Source: Phytophthora quininea
Lineage: Eukaryota > Oomycota > Peronosporomycetes > Peronosporales > Peronosporaceae
NCBI GenBank assembly: GCA_011947345.1
Contig: JAAVTG010000688.1
Location: 369,575-433,574, forward strand
Direction of reading: 5' to 3'
DNA: 64,000 bases
Part shown: piece by piece, positions 1 through 10,199 of the stretch
How the letters are laid out: each line of letters begins with the position of its first letter
How positions within the stretch are numbered: position 1 is the stretch's first letter
Notes under the pieces: model-generated
Databases searched by the model: none
Told to the model about the DNA's origin: nothing
Seen by the model: the letters and a program-made list of their open reading frames with translations, nothing else
Translations under genes and position numbers: made by a program

Positions 1-25
1 AAGAATCGTTTTGAGGCTGTCCATT

Positions 26-1027
26 ATGTCGGCCACGGCGGAGGAGCTCGAGAATGATATCGCTCAGATGGAAGATCGATTGGTCAACGTCAAAGTCGCT
101 GTGGACGTGGAGCGGGAGGCTTGGAGACGCAGCTCGAAGACAGGAAAGCGCGGCACGAAATGGAAAGGGGCAGCGCCATCTCGCAAAAAGCAGCAAGAAC
201 AAGTTTCAGCAACTAGTGAAAACAACGTAGGCGGTGAAGATGACAGTGGAGATTTTACTGTGATGCCAATGTATTGGGACGCGCTGGAGCTCGCGCAGTA
301 TTTGCAGGCCAAGAACCTGACGTACTACGCACAGATTGTCGTGTACGAACAAATCACTGGTAAGATATTGCTGGATACTCCCGTGACCAAGTTGCGAAAG
401 CTCTTCGAGGAAGTGGCGCCTTCGGCAAATGATCCCAACTGGAAAGTTTTCCAAAGCGAGTGTTCTAAGCTACAGAGGCAGCAACGACGTCTTGATAAGG
501 CAATTTCCAGTGGCCGATTGCAGCCACACTCGGCTCGCTCCGTAGACTCTACCGGAAGGGAACACCCCACGCCATCTGCAGTCATAAATGCAGCAGGAAC
601 AGCTCTGGTTTTCCCACTCATCTCGCCCAGACTACCTGGCTTGCCAAACGCAATGCCGACGCAAGCTTTGCAGCCAAGCGAACCAAAACCAACTACCGCT
701 TCAAGACCAAATTTGCATTTGCGAAAGCCTGCGTCATCGAACAATGTTCCGATGGCGACTTGTTGGAATTGCAAGGCTCGTTTCTTCCGTCCTCGTGTGA
801 AAAGACCTACTGGTGGGCGCTCGAACTTGGATTCCAACCAACCAGTCTCTTCATCAATGCGCGCGTCTCTATTAGCACGTGCCTACTGCTCAAAAGCGTG
901 CGAGGAGAGCATCGAGTCCAGCGATATTCGTGTCTCGCCATCGCTCAGTGCTCGCGTGAAGGTGACGTTTTGCTCGTCGAACACGCCAGCGGAAGATAAA
1001 CCGAAGCGACCGCGCTCTCTCGTATAG
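26..1027 (+). CDS. Hypothetical protein with SAM-like helical region and C-terminal zinc-ribbon
   Basis: An open frame runs from the left window edge to a stop at 1025-1027. ATG at 26 is the first ATG, but the frame stays open upstream, so the true start may lie outside the window. About residues 80-135 (around YWDALELAQYLQAKNL) look like a SAM-type helical bundle. Near the C-terminus a CWNC pair and a YCSKAC pair, about 45 residues apart, resemble a treble-clef or zinc-ribbon. The same kind of CWNC element occurs in the VPS9 gene of this window (CWNCKKNF). The N-terminus is charged and may form a short coiled coil. I do not recognise the family. Zinc binding is inferred from cysteine spacing only, and no catalytic motif is visible. 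Confidence 0.6.
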   Translation: MSATAEELENDIAQMEDRLVNVKVAVDVEREAWRRSSKTGKRGTKWKGAAPSRKKQQEQVSATSENNVGGEDDSGDFTVMPMYWDALELAQYLQAKNLTYYAQIVVYEQITGKILLDTPVTKLRKLFEEVAPSANDPNWKVFQSECSKLQRQQRRLDKAISSGRLQPHSARSVDSTGREHPTPSAVINAAGTALVFPLISPRLPGLPNAMPTQALQPSEPKPTTASRPNLHLRKPASSNNVPMATCWNCKARFFRPRVKRPTGGRSNLDSNQPVSSSMRASLLARAYCSKACEESIESSDIRVSPSLSARVKVTFCSSNTPAEDKPKRPRSLV

Positions 1028-1100
1028 CTACTGGGCTCGCTTCCGTTCCAACGCCCAGCGAGCCCAACGCGACGGGTTTGCTAGCAGTGGCGGTATTGTC

Positions 1101-2568
1101 GTGGGCCTTGTTGGAGGTGGGAAAGGCGATGGTTCGCCAAAGAAAATGGCCAACAGGAACTTGCGGAAAACCAATACGTTTGCGCGTCGCCTATCGAAGC
1201 CAAACGCGTCATTGAATGGTGGAGACAGCTTTGATTTCCTGCACGTAGCGACTCCACGACGGGAGACCGCTGCTATAGAATCACCACCTAGACGTGAGCA
1301 AGGAGAAAATTACTTGTCCAGTGCCATGGCGTACGCTAGCCGCAGGAGTTCTCGGCCGATGGATGCTGCCAGTGCCGCTGCTGCATTGTCGCTTTGTGCT
1401 TCTATCACGTCAATCACAATTAATTCTGGTCGACCGAGTGGGGCAGCGGTTGATCGCTCTCCAACCAAGTCATCCACCCTGGCGTTAAGCAATCCAGGGT
1501 TCCAAGGCGCGCTGAACCAGAGCAAAACCTTCCAGCAATCCACGTACAAGCTTGACCCGGATATCTTTCAAGCACACGAAGAGACTTTCTCGAGCTGCTT
1601 CGGTGCCACAGCGCTGAATAACCGGGTGTACAGTTCTGCATCTGCTTGGGGTACCTTGCACGGACTTGATCCCGGTCGCGGCAACCTTCTCCGTCTGACG
1701 GAGTTCCTATCGGTTCGAGCTCTTCATCGCCTGAGCTTGACCTGCCGCGCGTGGTTCAACCTCGTCACGGTCCCTTCGATTTATAGCGACGCACTGTGGG
1801 GAGTCAAGTCTTACGCATTTGGAGACCGTCCGAAGAGGACGATGCGTTCTTGCTCGATGTAGGCGTGCTCAAGAAGCCTGAGCGGCCACGACGCATGCTG
1901 CAGCTTCTCACTCGTCAGGTGGCCCGCGTGGTGGTGGAGAATATGAAAATTCTTCTCAATATCGATACCTGGCAATTGGCCACCGTCATGGCACCCGTGG
2001 ACGAGCAAAGCGTACAGTCACTGCACCGAACGATAGCAACATTGCGCGACGGAGGCGAGCTATCACCGAGACCAGTCGGCCAGGCGCGACATCTCCCGGC
2101 AGAGCTGTACGAGCAGATCACTGTCATCTACACCCGCGCGGGCGAGGTTGTGGCCGTGTGCGCTCGCCAATTGATCCGACCGGTGGACCCTTTGGCGCTG
2201 CTCACGGATATTCTGCAGGGGCTTAAGAGCGGTGGGCTGCTGCGCGTGCACTGCCGTCGGCTTCGACTCTTCTCGGAGACCAACAGACTGCCGTTCGATC
2301 AGTGGGCGCCGCTGCCGTCCTGCAGTCGCACCGTGGTGGAGTTCTTCTGGAGCAGTGCCGGCACAGAGGCCGCTGCTGCGCCGCCCTGGCGCTGCCCGCG
2401 TGGCATCAAAAGATCCTGAGCAAGTTACAGCTCTCGCTGCAGCAGCGTCTGCTGGGCAAGGACAGCGTTCAGCAAGTGATCAAGCTCGCCCACGACCAGA
2501 ACGTGCCGACCCACGCGCTGACGGCGCTCGAGAAGTTTCTCGCTCGCAGTCATACGCGTCACCATTAA
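1101..2568 (+). CDS. F-box-like protein, reading frame broken at least twice
   Basis: Coding potential passes through three frames: about 1101-1800, then 1796 to about 2380, then about 2380-2568. The first part is Ser-rich and ends in a segment (LTEFLSVRALHRLSLTCRAW) that resembles an F-box: leucine pairs, then a conserved W. The second frame continues directly from that W and is rich in Leu and charged residues (RPVDPLALLTDILQGL). The third ends in ALTALEKFLARSHTRHH before a stop at 2566-2568. No convincing GT..AG intron explains the jumps, so I infer one-base indels, either mutation or sequence error. If it is an F-box protein it would act in an SCF ubiquitin ligase; this rests on a weak motif. 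The start near 1101 is uncertain. Confidence 0.45.
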
Positions 2569-3919
2569 CAGGCGAGTCTATCGTGGTGGCAATGGCCGTT
2601 GCGACGATGATTGCCTCCGCGTCGACTGCCGCAATCCGGTAAACACGACTAGTGAGATTGGGCGTCGGTCTTCCGCTGCATCTTGGACGCTGCGCGCCAC
2701 GAAGCTGTCGATCCCGAGATCGATTTCCGCGCTGTACACTTTTGGCAGCGAGCGCTGCGCGTTCGTCTTGTCCACTGTGGTGGACAGCACACTCGTCTTT
2801 CGCTCACCGATCGCCTGAATGCCTCGATGTGCTACTGAACTCTGTGCATGGATTTTTTAAGGAGCCATCACTAAGTTCAGGGAAACCTGCTACAGACCTG
2901 CCCAGCCGGAGCTAGCAGGTAAAAGCGGCGTAATAGACGTCAAGCGGCGTTCGTCGTTCATGTGAAAACAAAGCACTGCTCTGTTGGCGCGAGGGAATCT
3001 GCTGGACCGCGCAGCAGGCCGCAACCGGGACCGAAAATCCACTCGAGGGCGCGACCCGCCTCACGCGCTGCCCATCTGCTTGGCAACAGTCATCGCCACG
3101 CATCAGCACCGCACAGCAAAACGCTGGCAAAAGTATCAAAGTCTCCTGTCAGCAGCACGTTGGCCCCCACCAAATATTTGCAGCAGATGGCCCTGTCCTG
3201 TGCGTGCCTCAACTGCGGGAGAACTGCCAGGTCACCAGGGGACTCGCTCGATGTGCAAGAGATTGTTGGCGCTTTTCGTTTTGCTGGGTCGACGCCACGA
3301 GACCGTGAGAAGGAGCCATCGCCGGCGATCCGCGACGATAGACGCGAACACACAGTTGTCCAGCTGGCCGGCCAGCTTGCTCACACGGTCGATTGTTGGC
3401 GTCGCTGCCAAGACGATTGTGAAGTTGAAGCCGTCACGCTGCACCGCGAGGCCGATGTGAAACCTGCTACTGTCGATGCGTCGGCCAGCGATGGAGGATC
3501 GCAGTGCCAACGGAGACCATTTCTGCCCGTCGAGGACGGGCCGCTGCAGAGCCAAACGGAGTCCTGCACAGCGGCAAACAACAACAGGCGGGGCTGCCCC
3601 GCCGACCGTGATGGCTCCAGCCAACTTGGCCCAACCCACATCTTTATCTGTCGACGATTTCGCGCTGCCGCGGGACGCCCGTGTCCAAAATGCAAGCCGT
3701 ATGACACCCGGCGTGGATTTCCCAGCCCGTGATGGCTCGGCCGGACGAAGTGTACGACACAAAGGCCTACTACTAAACGGCGCGCGGGGCTAATCGACAG
3801 TCGCGGCCGCGGACACCAGAGCAGTCTCAGCCTGAGCCAGCGAGTATAGAGGGCCGTCGGACCGCCACCTCATTCTGGAATCTGCGCGCTTCAGCTCACA
3901 AACGCTGCCTCCGACGACC
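2569..3919. other. Unassigned GC-rich stretch with short open frames on both strands
   Basis: Several overlapping open frames of 60-256 codons occur on both strands and none shows a recognisable domain. The best candidate for decayed coding is about 2690-2840 on the plus strand (DPEIDFRAVHFWQRALRVR), which could be a lost extension of the preceding F-box-like gene. The minus strand at 3232-3762 is open for 176 codons without a known motif. The last 130 bases are probably the 5' leader of the MYB gene starting at 3920. I cannot assign a function or a strand. Confidence 0.3.
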
Positions 3920-4543
3920 ATGTTAAAGCCCGTGAACGCTCGCATCGAGCGCGGCCTCTGGTCGGGCGAGGAGCACGACCGCTTCCTGGACGGGCTCAAG
4001 CTCTTCCCGCGCGGGCCTTGGAAGAAGATCGCCAGCCACGTGGGCACGCGCTCGCCGCGCCAGGTGCAGACCCACGCGCAAAAGTACTACGAGAAGGTCG
4101 GTCGGCGGCTGCGTGGCCTGCGCAAGGACCGCAAGAAGCTCGTGCGCCCCGAGCACCGTTTGGACGAGGACATGGTGCAGCTCTGCCAGCTCGCCAAGCA
4201 GGATGGCGGCCGCGTCGACCCGCAGCTGGCCAGTCGCCTGCGCGCGCCGCTGTCGTCGCCGGGCAAGCTGCTGGCTGCCACAACAGACAAGAGCCACGCA
4301 TTGGCTTCGTTCCAAGAGCAGCTGCAGAGCGTGCAAACTGTACCAGCGAGCCCGTGCCCAAGTGCCGGCAGCTGCAGTAGCGGCGGCGCCTCCGACACCG
4401 ACAGCAACGTGGACCTGTCGGACTTTGACAACTCGTGCCTGGACTTCCTCATCGAGGTGCTGAGCGGCGGCGTCGAGCCGTCGACTAGCCAAAACACGGC
4501 CGTCAGCATGACGAGCGCCTGCGACTTTGTCGTGAACGTCTGA
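3920..4543 (+). CDS. MYB1: one-repeat MYB factor, SHAQKYF class
   Basis: Uninterrupted 207-residue ORF with an ATG start. Residues about 13-60 form one MYB/SANT repeat with spaced tryptophans (LWSGEEHDRF and GPWKKIASHVGTRS) and end in the class signature THAQKYYEK. A basic stretch (RRLRGLRKDRKK) and an EHRLDED segment follow, both shared by the other four MYB genes here. The tail is acidic and Ser-rich and carries CLDFLIEVL, the same short C-terminal motif seen in its paralogues. The family binds DNA and acts in the nucleus; in Phytophthora it is expanded and several members have been linked to spore stages. It lies about 26 kb from the other four copies. The large minus-strand ORF opposite it is a codon-bias shadow. 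Confidence 0.93.
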   Translation: MLKPVNARIERGLWSGEEHDRFLDGLKLFPRGPWKKIASHVGTRSPRQVQTHAQKYYEKVGRRLRGLRKDRKKLVRPEHRLDEDMVQLCQLAKQDGGRVDPQLASRLRAPLSSPGKLLAATTDKSHALASFQEQLQSVQTVPASPCPSAGSCSSGGASDTDSNVDLSDFDNSCLDFLIEVLSGGVEPSTSQNTAVSMTSACDFVVNV

Positions 4544-4726
4544 CCCGCGCGAGAGGCGCTGCGTGTCCGTCAGAGAGTGTAGTAGTAGCAACCACCCACT
4601 GCGTCCAAGTAGTATATGCGAGGCTCCAGTAGAGACCGCGGAGACAACCCAGCGAGGCCTGCATTCCACACAGTAACTTATCAAGAACAGCTCCGTTGAC
4701 CATTTTCATGCGTAGCACTCTTTTTT

Positions 4727-5818
4727 TCATGCGGTCGGGTGCAAGAGAAGGCCATGGTCTGCTTCCACCAAGACAACCGAGCCTCCGAGCCAGCAAAATC
4801 CAGCCGTCGGGCGCAGCAGCCAAGTTGACGGGACGCCGTCGTCTTGGCGTGTCATCATCATCGACGGCTGTTCTATGTGCGTCTCAAATATTGTTGTTGC
4901 AGTTGACTGGCTCCGCGCGGTTCGAACAGCAAACCATACTGAAACCAAGTCAAAAGGAGGTTGAGATGCGGTTCTTCGTAGCCAAGGGTATCCTGGCTCG
5001 GATCGCGCCGACCGAATCTGCGACATGTTCGAGCGTAATAGCTTCAGGATTTCAAGTGCTCGTTCTGCTTCCCATGCTTCATTGCTCCACCGCTGCAGTT
5101 CTCGGACCAATTCCGCTGCCGACGGTCGTGACGACGGGTCGAGCTCGGACAAGACGACTCCAAACGAGTAGATGTCGGCTTGTTCCGTGTAGCGTTTGCC
5201 CTCGAGGATCTCTGGCGCTGTCCAGTACGGCGTGCCCACCCCCGCTGTCATGGTCACCTCGGTGCGATCGCGACTCACACCAAAGTCGATCAGCTTTGGC
5301 TCCAGATTGCTCGTTAGCAAAATGTTGTTGGACTTGAGATCTCGATGGATCAGGGGCGGCGTGCGGCTGTGCAGGTACTCCAGCGCCTGCGCCACGCCAA
5401 CCGCAATGCAGATCTTGTCCCTGGCCCACGAGAGCAGGTCGGCGTTCCGCTGCAAGTAGCTCTGCAGACTTCCCTGCGGTAAGTACTCCAGCACCATCAA
5501 CAGATTGTTGAGACTGTTCCAGGCGACACCAATAAACGACACAATGTGAGGGTGGTCGAGACTGGCACTGAGCTCGATCTCCTCTGCGAAAGACTGCACC
5601 ATGGCGGCACTTTGGCTCCTGGTCTGCAGCAACCTCTTCACCGCAACCTTCTGGGCGTTGTACTCGCACAGCCAGACCTCTCCAGAGGCTCCTTTTGAGA
5701 GAGCTCTCCCAAAGTGCAAGCTCTCGAATGAAATGCGCTTGCCGGCCAAGTGTTCGCTGCCCAGCAGGATTTTGAGTGTCTTGTTGGAACCTGCGCTCTC
5801 ATAGTCGAGGCGGCCCAA
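4727..5818 (-). pseudogene. Truncated TKL kinase, displaced partial copy of RLK-H
   Basis: Homology to RLK-H covers 5062-5885 against 53844-54825, including non-coding sequence past the RLK-H stop. The copy lacks the ectodomain and membrane segment and starts in the juxtamembrane region. The N-lobe (SKGASGEV, VAVKRLLQ), IHRDLKSNN, DFGVS and the APE region are intact and in frame. Then 54 codons are missing in frame: SELD joins straight to PSSRPS, removing most of the C-lobe after the F helix. The RLK-H stop is also lost through a small insertion, so the frame runs on through former 3' flanking sequence to 4727. Without most of the C-lobe it is unlikely to be an active kinase. No promoter or signal sequence is visible. 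It could be expressed as a soluble fragment, but I favour a pseudogene. Confidence 0.8.
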
Positions 5819-5885
5819 GGATTGGTTCGTCGTGATCGTCGCGGTGGGCAGGGCTGGTAGTTCGGGTGTACCTCCATTAAAGTAC

Positions 5886-6287
5886 TGCCACCGAGGCTAC
5901 GGCCTGTGCTCAAGCTGGCACACTGAATGGGACTTCAGTAGGCGCTGGCACGCGTTCACGACAAGGGACAGTGAAGGAGCAGCTGTCACGTGGTTATGTT
6001 TGTAGTAGCAGGAAAATTGTCAACTGAGTGTATTTGCTGTTGGGTTAAGACTTGTTGGTCTCCTCCTGCGCCCCTGTGGGCTCCTTGGTTCTTTTGGCAC
6101 TGTTCTTCAACATCAACCAACAACTACACATGCACGCGGCCGATACCATACAACGTACACTTAATGTACCATCGCTTCGGATGCCCAGCCGTGCTGCACG
6201 ACAGTATGACTCAGGCTTGCGCTTCATCCATCCTGTGCGGCCGACTCACAGCAGCCTTCCGTGGCCGATACCTGTTTGCTTTTGCTC
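5886..6287. other. Spacer between kinase fragment and Harbinger element
   Basis: About 400 bp with only short frames on either strand and no recognisable domain or repeat. The left edge is the point where homology to RLK-H stops (after AGTAC at 5881-5885). The right edge is the ATT target duplication of the Harbinger element. Confidence 0.5.
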
Positions 6288-6290
6288 ATT

Positions 6291-6315
6291 GGAAGCCTTC
6301 AGAAAATCACACAAA
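6291..6315 (+). repeat. Left terminal inverted repeat of Harbinger element
   Basis: Begins GGAAGCCTTCAGAAAAT and is followed by CACACAAA. It matches the reverse complement of 8734-8758 with about three mismatches over 25 bp. The preceding ATT is the target-site duplication. Confidence 0.85.
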
Positions 6316-6455
6316 GCACGTTTTTGCCGCAATTTGCTCTCAAAATTGCAATTACCTACCCCTGCATTTGTGTTCGCATTTGCGAGCTCGAAACCCTTAG
6401 AAAATTGCGCAAAATATGCTGGCAAATGCTTGGCTGTGGTAGTTTTAGTTTTGCC

Positions 6456-7618
6456 ATGGATCTGAAACCTCTGGTTGTTGCGGAGAAGGCAGCACGCCGC
6501 CAGCGCTATAAGAAGCTTCTACTGCTACACGTTATTCGGAACAGCATTAAAGAGAGGAATTATCTAACCGTGGCGAGCCTCCAGGACCCGATGAAGTCTG
6601 CGTGGCAGCAACTCTACGATGGAGGCCATCCAGGAAGCTTTGTGGCGGCTGTGTCTCTGCCACCAGCATCATTCGAGCTTCTGCTTATCGAGTTCTCCAA
6701 GTTCTACGAGCAGAAATGGCGCCCAGGACAGCGAGGCCGCCCTCCGAAGTTACCCTTTCTACATGCTGTTCTAGGTTGTGTACTACACTACTACACTGCT
6801 GCTGTAGAGCTCAAAACACTGTGCGAGATATTTGGTGTGCCGCCGGCTACGCTGTCTAACATTCTCACCAACGGTGAGATTGCTCTAGAGCAAGCACTGA
6901 TGTCCCTGCCTGACGCGGCAATTTGCTACCCTACAAAGACGTTGCAGCAAGAGTGGGCAGCTACTGTTCAAGCGCGAGAGCCCTTGGTGACGGGCGTTTG
7001 GGGATTTGTCGACGGGAAAAACTACCGGGTGCAAGAGCCCACGGACGTCGACTTGCAAAACGCGCACTACAACGGTAAGCTTTTTGAGTCATGCACAAGT
7101 CTTCATCTACTAATGTCGTCTTGGTGGAACTAGGTTGGCTACATTCAGTGCTAGTTACCGGAACCCTGTGCTATGGGTGTGACGGTACTCTAGTCTGGGC
7201 AAAACACAATTGCCCAGGCTCGTGGAACGATGGGGAAATGAGTTTTCCCCTCCAAGAGAAACTGGCAGACGCCAGGTTGACAGTGCCAGGCACTGGTGTG
7301 GCCGCGGACACGGCGTTTCCTGTGTGCAAGGACATGCGAGGACGCATCGTGACACCGCTCAAGGACGGCGACCTCGAGCGCGCTCCAGTGGAGTGCAGGC
7401 TGGGAATGCTCGCAATGAGCAATGCCATAACGTCCCTACGTCAAGCAGCTGAGTGGGGCATGGGCAGCGCTCCACAATGCTACCGCCAGCTCCAATTACC
7501 ATTGCCTTTCGATCCTGTCAAGCGCCGTCGCCGTATCAACAATATTTACCGCCTCTACAACTTTCGAGTACGTCAGACAGGTATTAGTCAGATTCGATCC
7601 GTCTTTATGCAGCGTTAG
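6456..7618 (+). CDS. Harbinger DDE transposase (DDE_Tnp_4 type), one intron
   Basis: ATG at 6456 opens exon 1, which ends at 7074. A 59-bp intron (7075-7133) has GTAAGC at its start, a CTAAT-like branch site near 7109 and CTAG at its end; exon 2 is 7134-7618. The spliced product is about 367 residues. Splicing restores HYNGW across the junction, a signature of this family. Likely catalytic residues are Asp186 (FVDGKN), Asp265 (VAADTAFP) and Glu313 (QAAEWGMG). An N-terminal helix-turn-helix-like segment (LKTLCEIFGVPPATLSNIL) precedes the catalytic domain. The enzyme would cut and join element ends together with the MYB-like partner encoded downstream. No frame break is seen, unlike most genes in the window. 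Confidence 0.88.
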
Positions 7619-7647
7619 ATCAATGTCGTCGTCTAGAGTTTCGTTAG

Positions 7648-8527
7648 CTAGTCTCCCTTCTTAACTATCTCTGCCACGAGAGCTAAAAAGCGCTCTTGAC
7701 GCTGCTGTTCGCGTTCTTCACGCAGCGCTTCCCGTTCTTCACGTCGTTCTTCGTCTTGGCGGCGTTGCTCATCGCGATCACGGCGATATGCAAGCTCTCG
7801 AGCAGCAGCGCGCTCTTCCATAGCCAAAAGAGCAGTACACCAATCCGAATTGTCTTCGCCTTCTAAACTATCAAGCAGTCGGTCGACCCGACGTCTTTTA
7901 CGAGCTGATTCGGAGAGAAGTTCAGTTGTTCCGCTGTTAATCGCATTACTGAGCTGCTCCAGTTCGGCAGCCGTCCTGCCAGTGCGCGAGATGCCAGCGC
8001 AGCTTGCATCAGTAGAACCCTATCAATATATCATGTTTACATTTGATTTCAGTAAAGTCAATGCACCACCAACACGACCTGCAACATCTTACCGTTGTGG
8101 TCGTCGCCGTGCTCTCCACGACGCGCACGCTCTGCGCATCTGCGGCGCTGTTTGCATCCGTAGTTCTCGACGGTCCTGGTAGTCGAGGAGGCACTCCGCC
8201 AGCTGGGCTTGAAGGCGTCTGGACTGGGGTGACAGCGTCGTCGAGCACCAGCACGCTGCAACGCGCCTCAATCAGGCGGTACACGCGCTTAGCCTGAGCT
8301 ACATCAGCTGGACACGCAGGATCTCCTGTTGGCTTGCGCGTGTTCTTGAGCGCGTTGAACTTCCACTTGATAGAATCTGCGTCGCGCGCCGTGAAGCCGT
8401 CAGGAAGGTTGGTATTATACTCAAGCTGGACAGCATTCCACTGGTTTGACCCGAACGGCAGGACCTGCTCGACCAGGCCGAGCATATACAGCGTCTCGGG
8501 CGTTGTCCAGCCCTTGCCGCGGGCCAT
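7648..8527 (-). CDS. DUF6818 MYB-like protein of the Harbinger element, probably two exons
   Basis: Exon 1 starts at ATG 8527 (MARGKGWTTPETLYML) and encodes a MYB/SANT-like DNA-binding domain with the conserved KNTRKPTGDP block, characteristic of DUF6818 proteins in oomycetes. The frame closes after a Ser/Thr-rich segment. A second open stretch, about 7975 down to a TAG at 7648-7650, encodes RKRRRVDRLL followed by a long Glu/Arg coiled coil (EERREEREALREEREQQR). The exons can be joined in phase with GTCGTG near 8080 as donor and CTGGCAG as acceptor, but that donor is weak, so the exact splice or a frameshift is open. The product probably binds the element ends and recruits the transposase. 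Confidence 0.72.
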
Positions 8528-8733
8528 TGCGGTGAATCTGGAAATGATGTGCATGCTAGAGTTGAGCGTCACAGCGCTGCATCGTGACCAGTAAATTATG
8601 GCTGGCCATCACGAACTGCGCTTGCGTGGTGGCAAATTGCCGAGACACCAAATTCGTCTCGACAGATTGTGCGCGAATTTGCGCGACCTACCCCTTTGAT
8701 TTGGTGTTGAGTTTGCGGGCGCTGCATTTGGGA

Positions 8734-8758
8734 TTTGTGTTATTTTCTGAAGGCCCCC
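8734..8758 (-). repeat. Right terminal inverted repeat of Harbinger element
   Basis: Read on the minus strand it begins GGGGGCCTTCAGAAAAT, matching the left end. ATT follows at 8759-8761. Confidence 0.85.
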
Positions 8759-9056
8759 ATTGCTAAACTTCCCTCTTTGGAATCACCCCGAGTTTCGCGG
8801 CAAAGCTAGCTTTGCACTCTTCGACGCGACAGTTTGTTGAACCCGGAAGGCGCTGGCTGTCCAGATCTCCGTTTCCTCGGTGCGCGCGTCGATCGAGGTT
8901 TCTTGTTGACTGTCGTCATGCAGCTCAAGCGTCTACGGGCTTCCCGACTAAGTACGACACCAAGGGCGGACTTCGAGTGTAGCAAATACTAAGTTCGCAG
9001 TTGAAGTGACTAAGTTCGGGTAACTTCAATGTCTGGGACACACTGGCGACGTAGTG

Positions 9057-10071
9057 ATGACGGTCCCGCAACCTATCTTCGAAGTCGTTAGGCCTCCAGA
9101 GCTATCCAGCTGGGACCATGCGGCTCTGATCGAGTGGTACCGCGAATGGGAGCGCTACGAGAAAAGATGCGCCACCTCTACACCATGTTCAACGAGGTGT
9201 TCGAAAATGTGGTCGCCACGGTGAGAAGCTGCGTCAAGGCTTTGGTGTTCAAGAATCTTGCTGAGTACGTGCTCAAGAAACCTCTATTCTGTGGCGGATG
9301 CGGACATCATGGCGGCCGTGAAGGCTCGCTGCAGGACGCTCAAAAACGAGTTCATGCCAGATGTCACGTCTTTGTTCCACCTCAATCTAATGAGGACCTC
9401 TCTATTGATGACTGTGGGCTCGGATTTTCGCTATTACCCAGATTTCACGAGGATCATAGAGGACAATGTTCTACAAGGACTGATTGGGAGCGACAACGAA
9501 GCTGACCCCGACTACAAGAGCAGGATGAAGGTTAATTGCCGTCTTCTTGTCGAAAATCTGCAGCCATCCGTACTTATGACTCAGATCACCCGTCTAATTG
9601 ATTTGGAGCGGCGTGCCTGCCGATCGGACGATGTCGCCACAGGACTACGCGGCCAAGAACGACCCCAAACCGGCGAAGGCCGAGCGGAAGCCACAGAAGA
9701 GCAGCGGGGCCAAGACTGGCTTGCCGACAAGCAACACCACACATAGCGACAACAGCGCCAAGCAGCACTGGCAACGCCGCTGCTCGCACGCCGCGCCCTC
9801 CGCCAACAGACGAGTGTTTGTCTGCAAAGGGCAGCACTGGATGAACGACTGCCCGCCCGCCACCGATGCGCAGCGTGAAGAAGCCCTCCGTAAGTATCGC
9901 GTGGCGAAAGCCCACAAGGCAACTGCTGTGCGTTCCAAGACCGCTAGGTACACAGAAGCCGCTTGTTCTGCGCGGATCAATGGGTTGCTGGAGACAGTGT
10001 ACTCGCCAGACACGGCTGCTAACAAGAGTGCGGTGCCCTTGGAAACAATTAACTCCCTTATCGCAATATAG
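9057..10071 (+). pseudogene. Gypsy A gag remnant
   Basis: ATG 9057 opens a frame (VVRPPELSSWDHAALIEWYR) that breaks after about 50 codons. Homologous-looking coding continues at 9258-9640 (FRYYPDFTRIIEDNVLQGLI) and again at 9640-10071 in another frame. The last part is Lys/Ala-rich and contains a degenerate zinc knuckle (VCKGQHWMNDCP) missing its first cysteine. At least two frameshifts are needed to join the parts. In intact elements Gag forms the particle and packages the RNA; this copy cannot. Confidence 0.65.
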
Positions 10072-10199
10072 CCAACACTCCAAGTGCAGAAGGTTATGGC
10101 GCCAGTGAAGGCTGTGATGACGAACGGACACATACACAGTTGTGCGACCAAGAAGTGCTGCTCGACTCGGAGATAACCACACTGGCAGGGCTGGTGGTG

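Larger units (their letters stand above)
6291..8758 (+). mobile_element. Complete PIF/Harbinger-type DNA transposon
   Basis: The element is 2,468 bp. Its ends form an imperfect inverted repeat of about 25 bp (core GCCTTCAGAAAAT) and it is flanked on both sides by the trinucleotide ATT (6288-6290 and 8759-8761), matching the 3-bp duplication of this superfamily. It carries two convergent genes, as Harbinger elements usually do: a DDE_Tnp_4-type transposase on the plus strand and a MYB-like DUF6818 protein on the minus strand. The transposase frame is intact once a 59-bp intron is removed, so the element may be autonomous or recently so. Subterminal AT-rich blocks repeat parts of the terminal motif. 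Confidence 0.88.

Noticed and set aside
3923..4684. 253-codon minus-strand ORF opposite MYB1
   Set aside because: Mirror of GC-rich codons in MYB1: it is Leu/Ala/Val-rich low-complexity sequence without motifs, whereas the plus strand carries a full MYB repeat.
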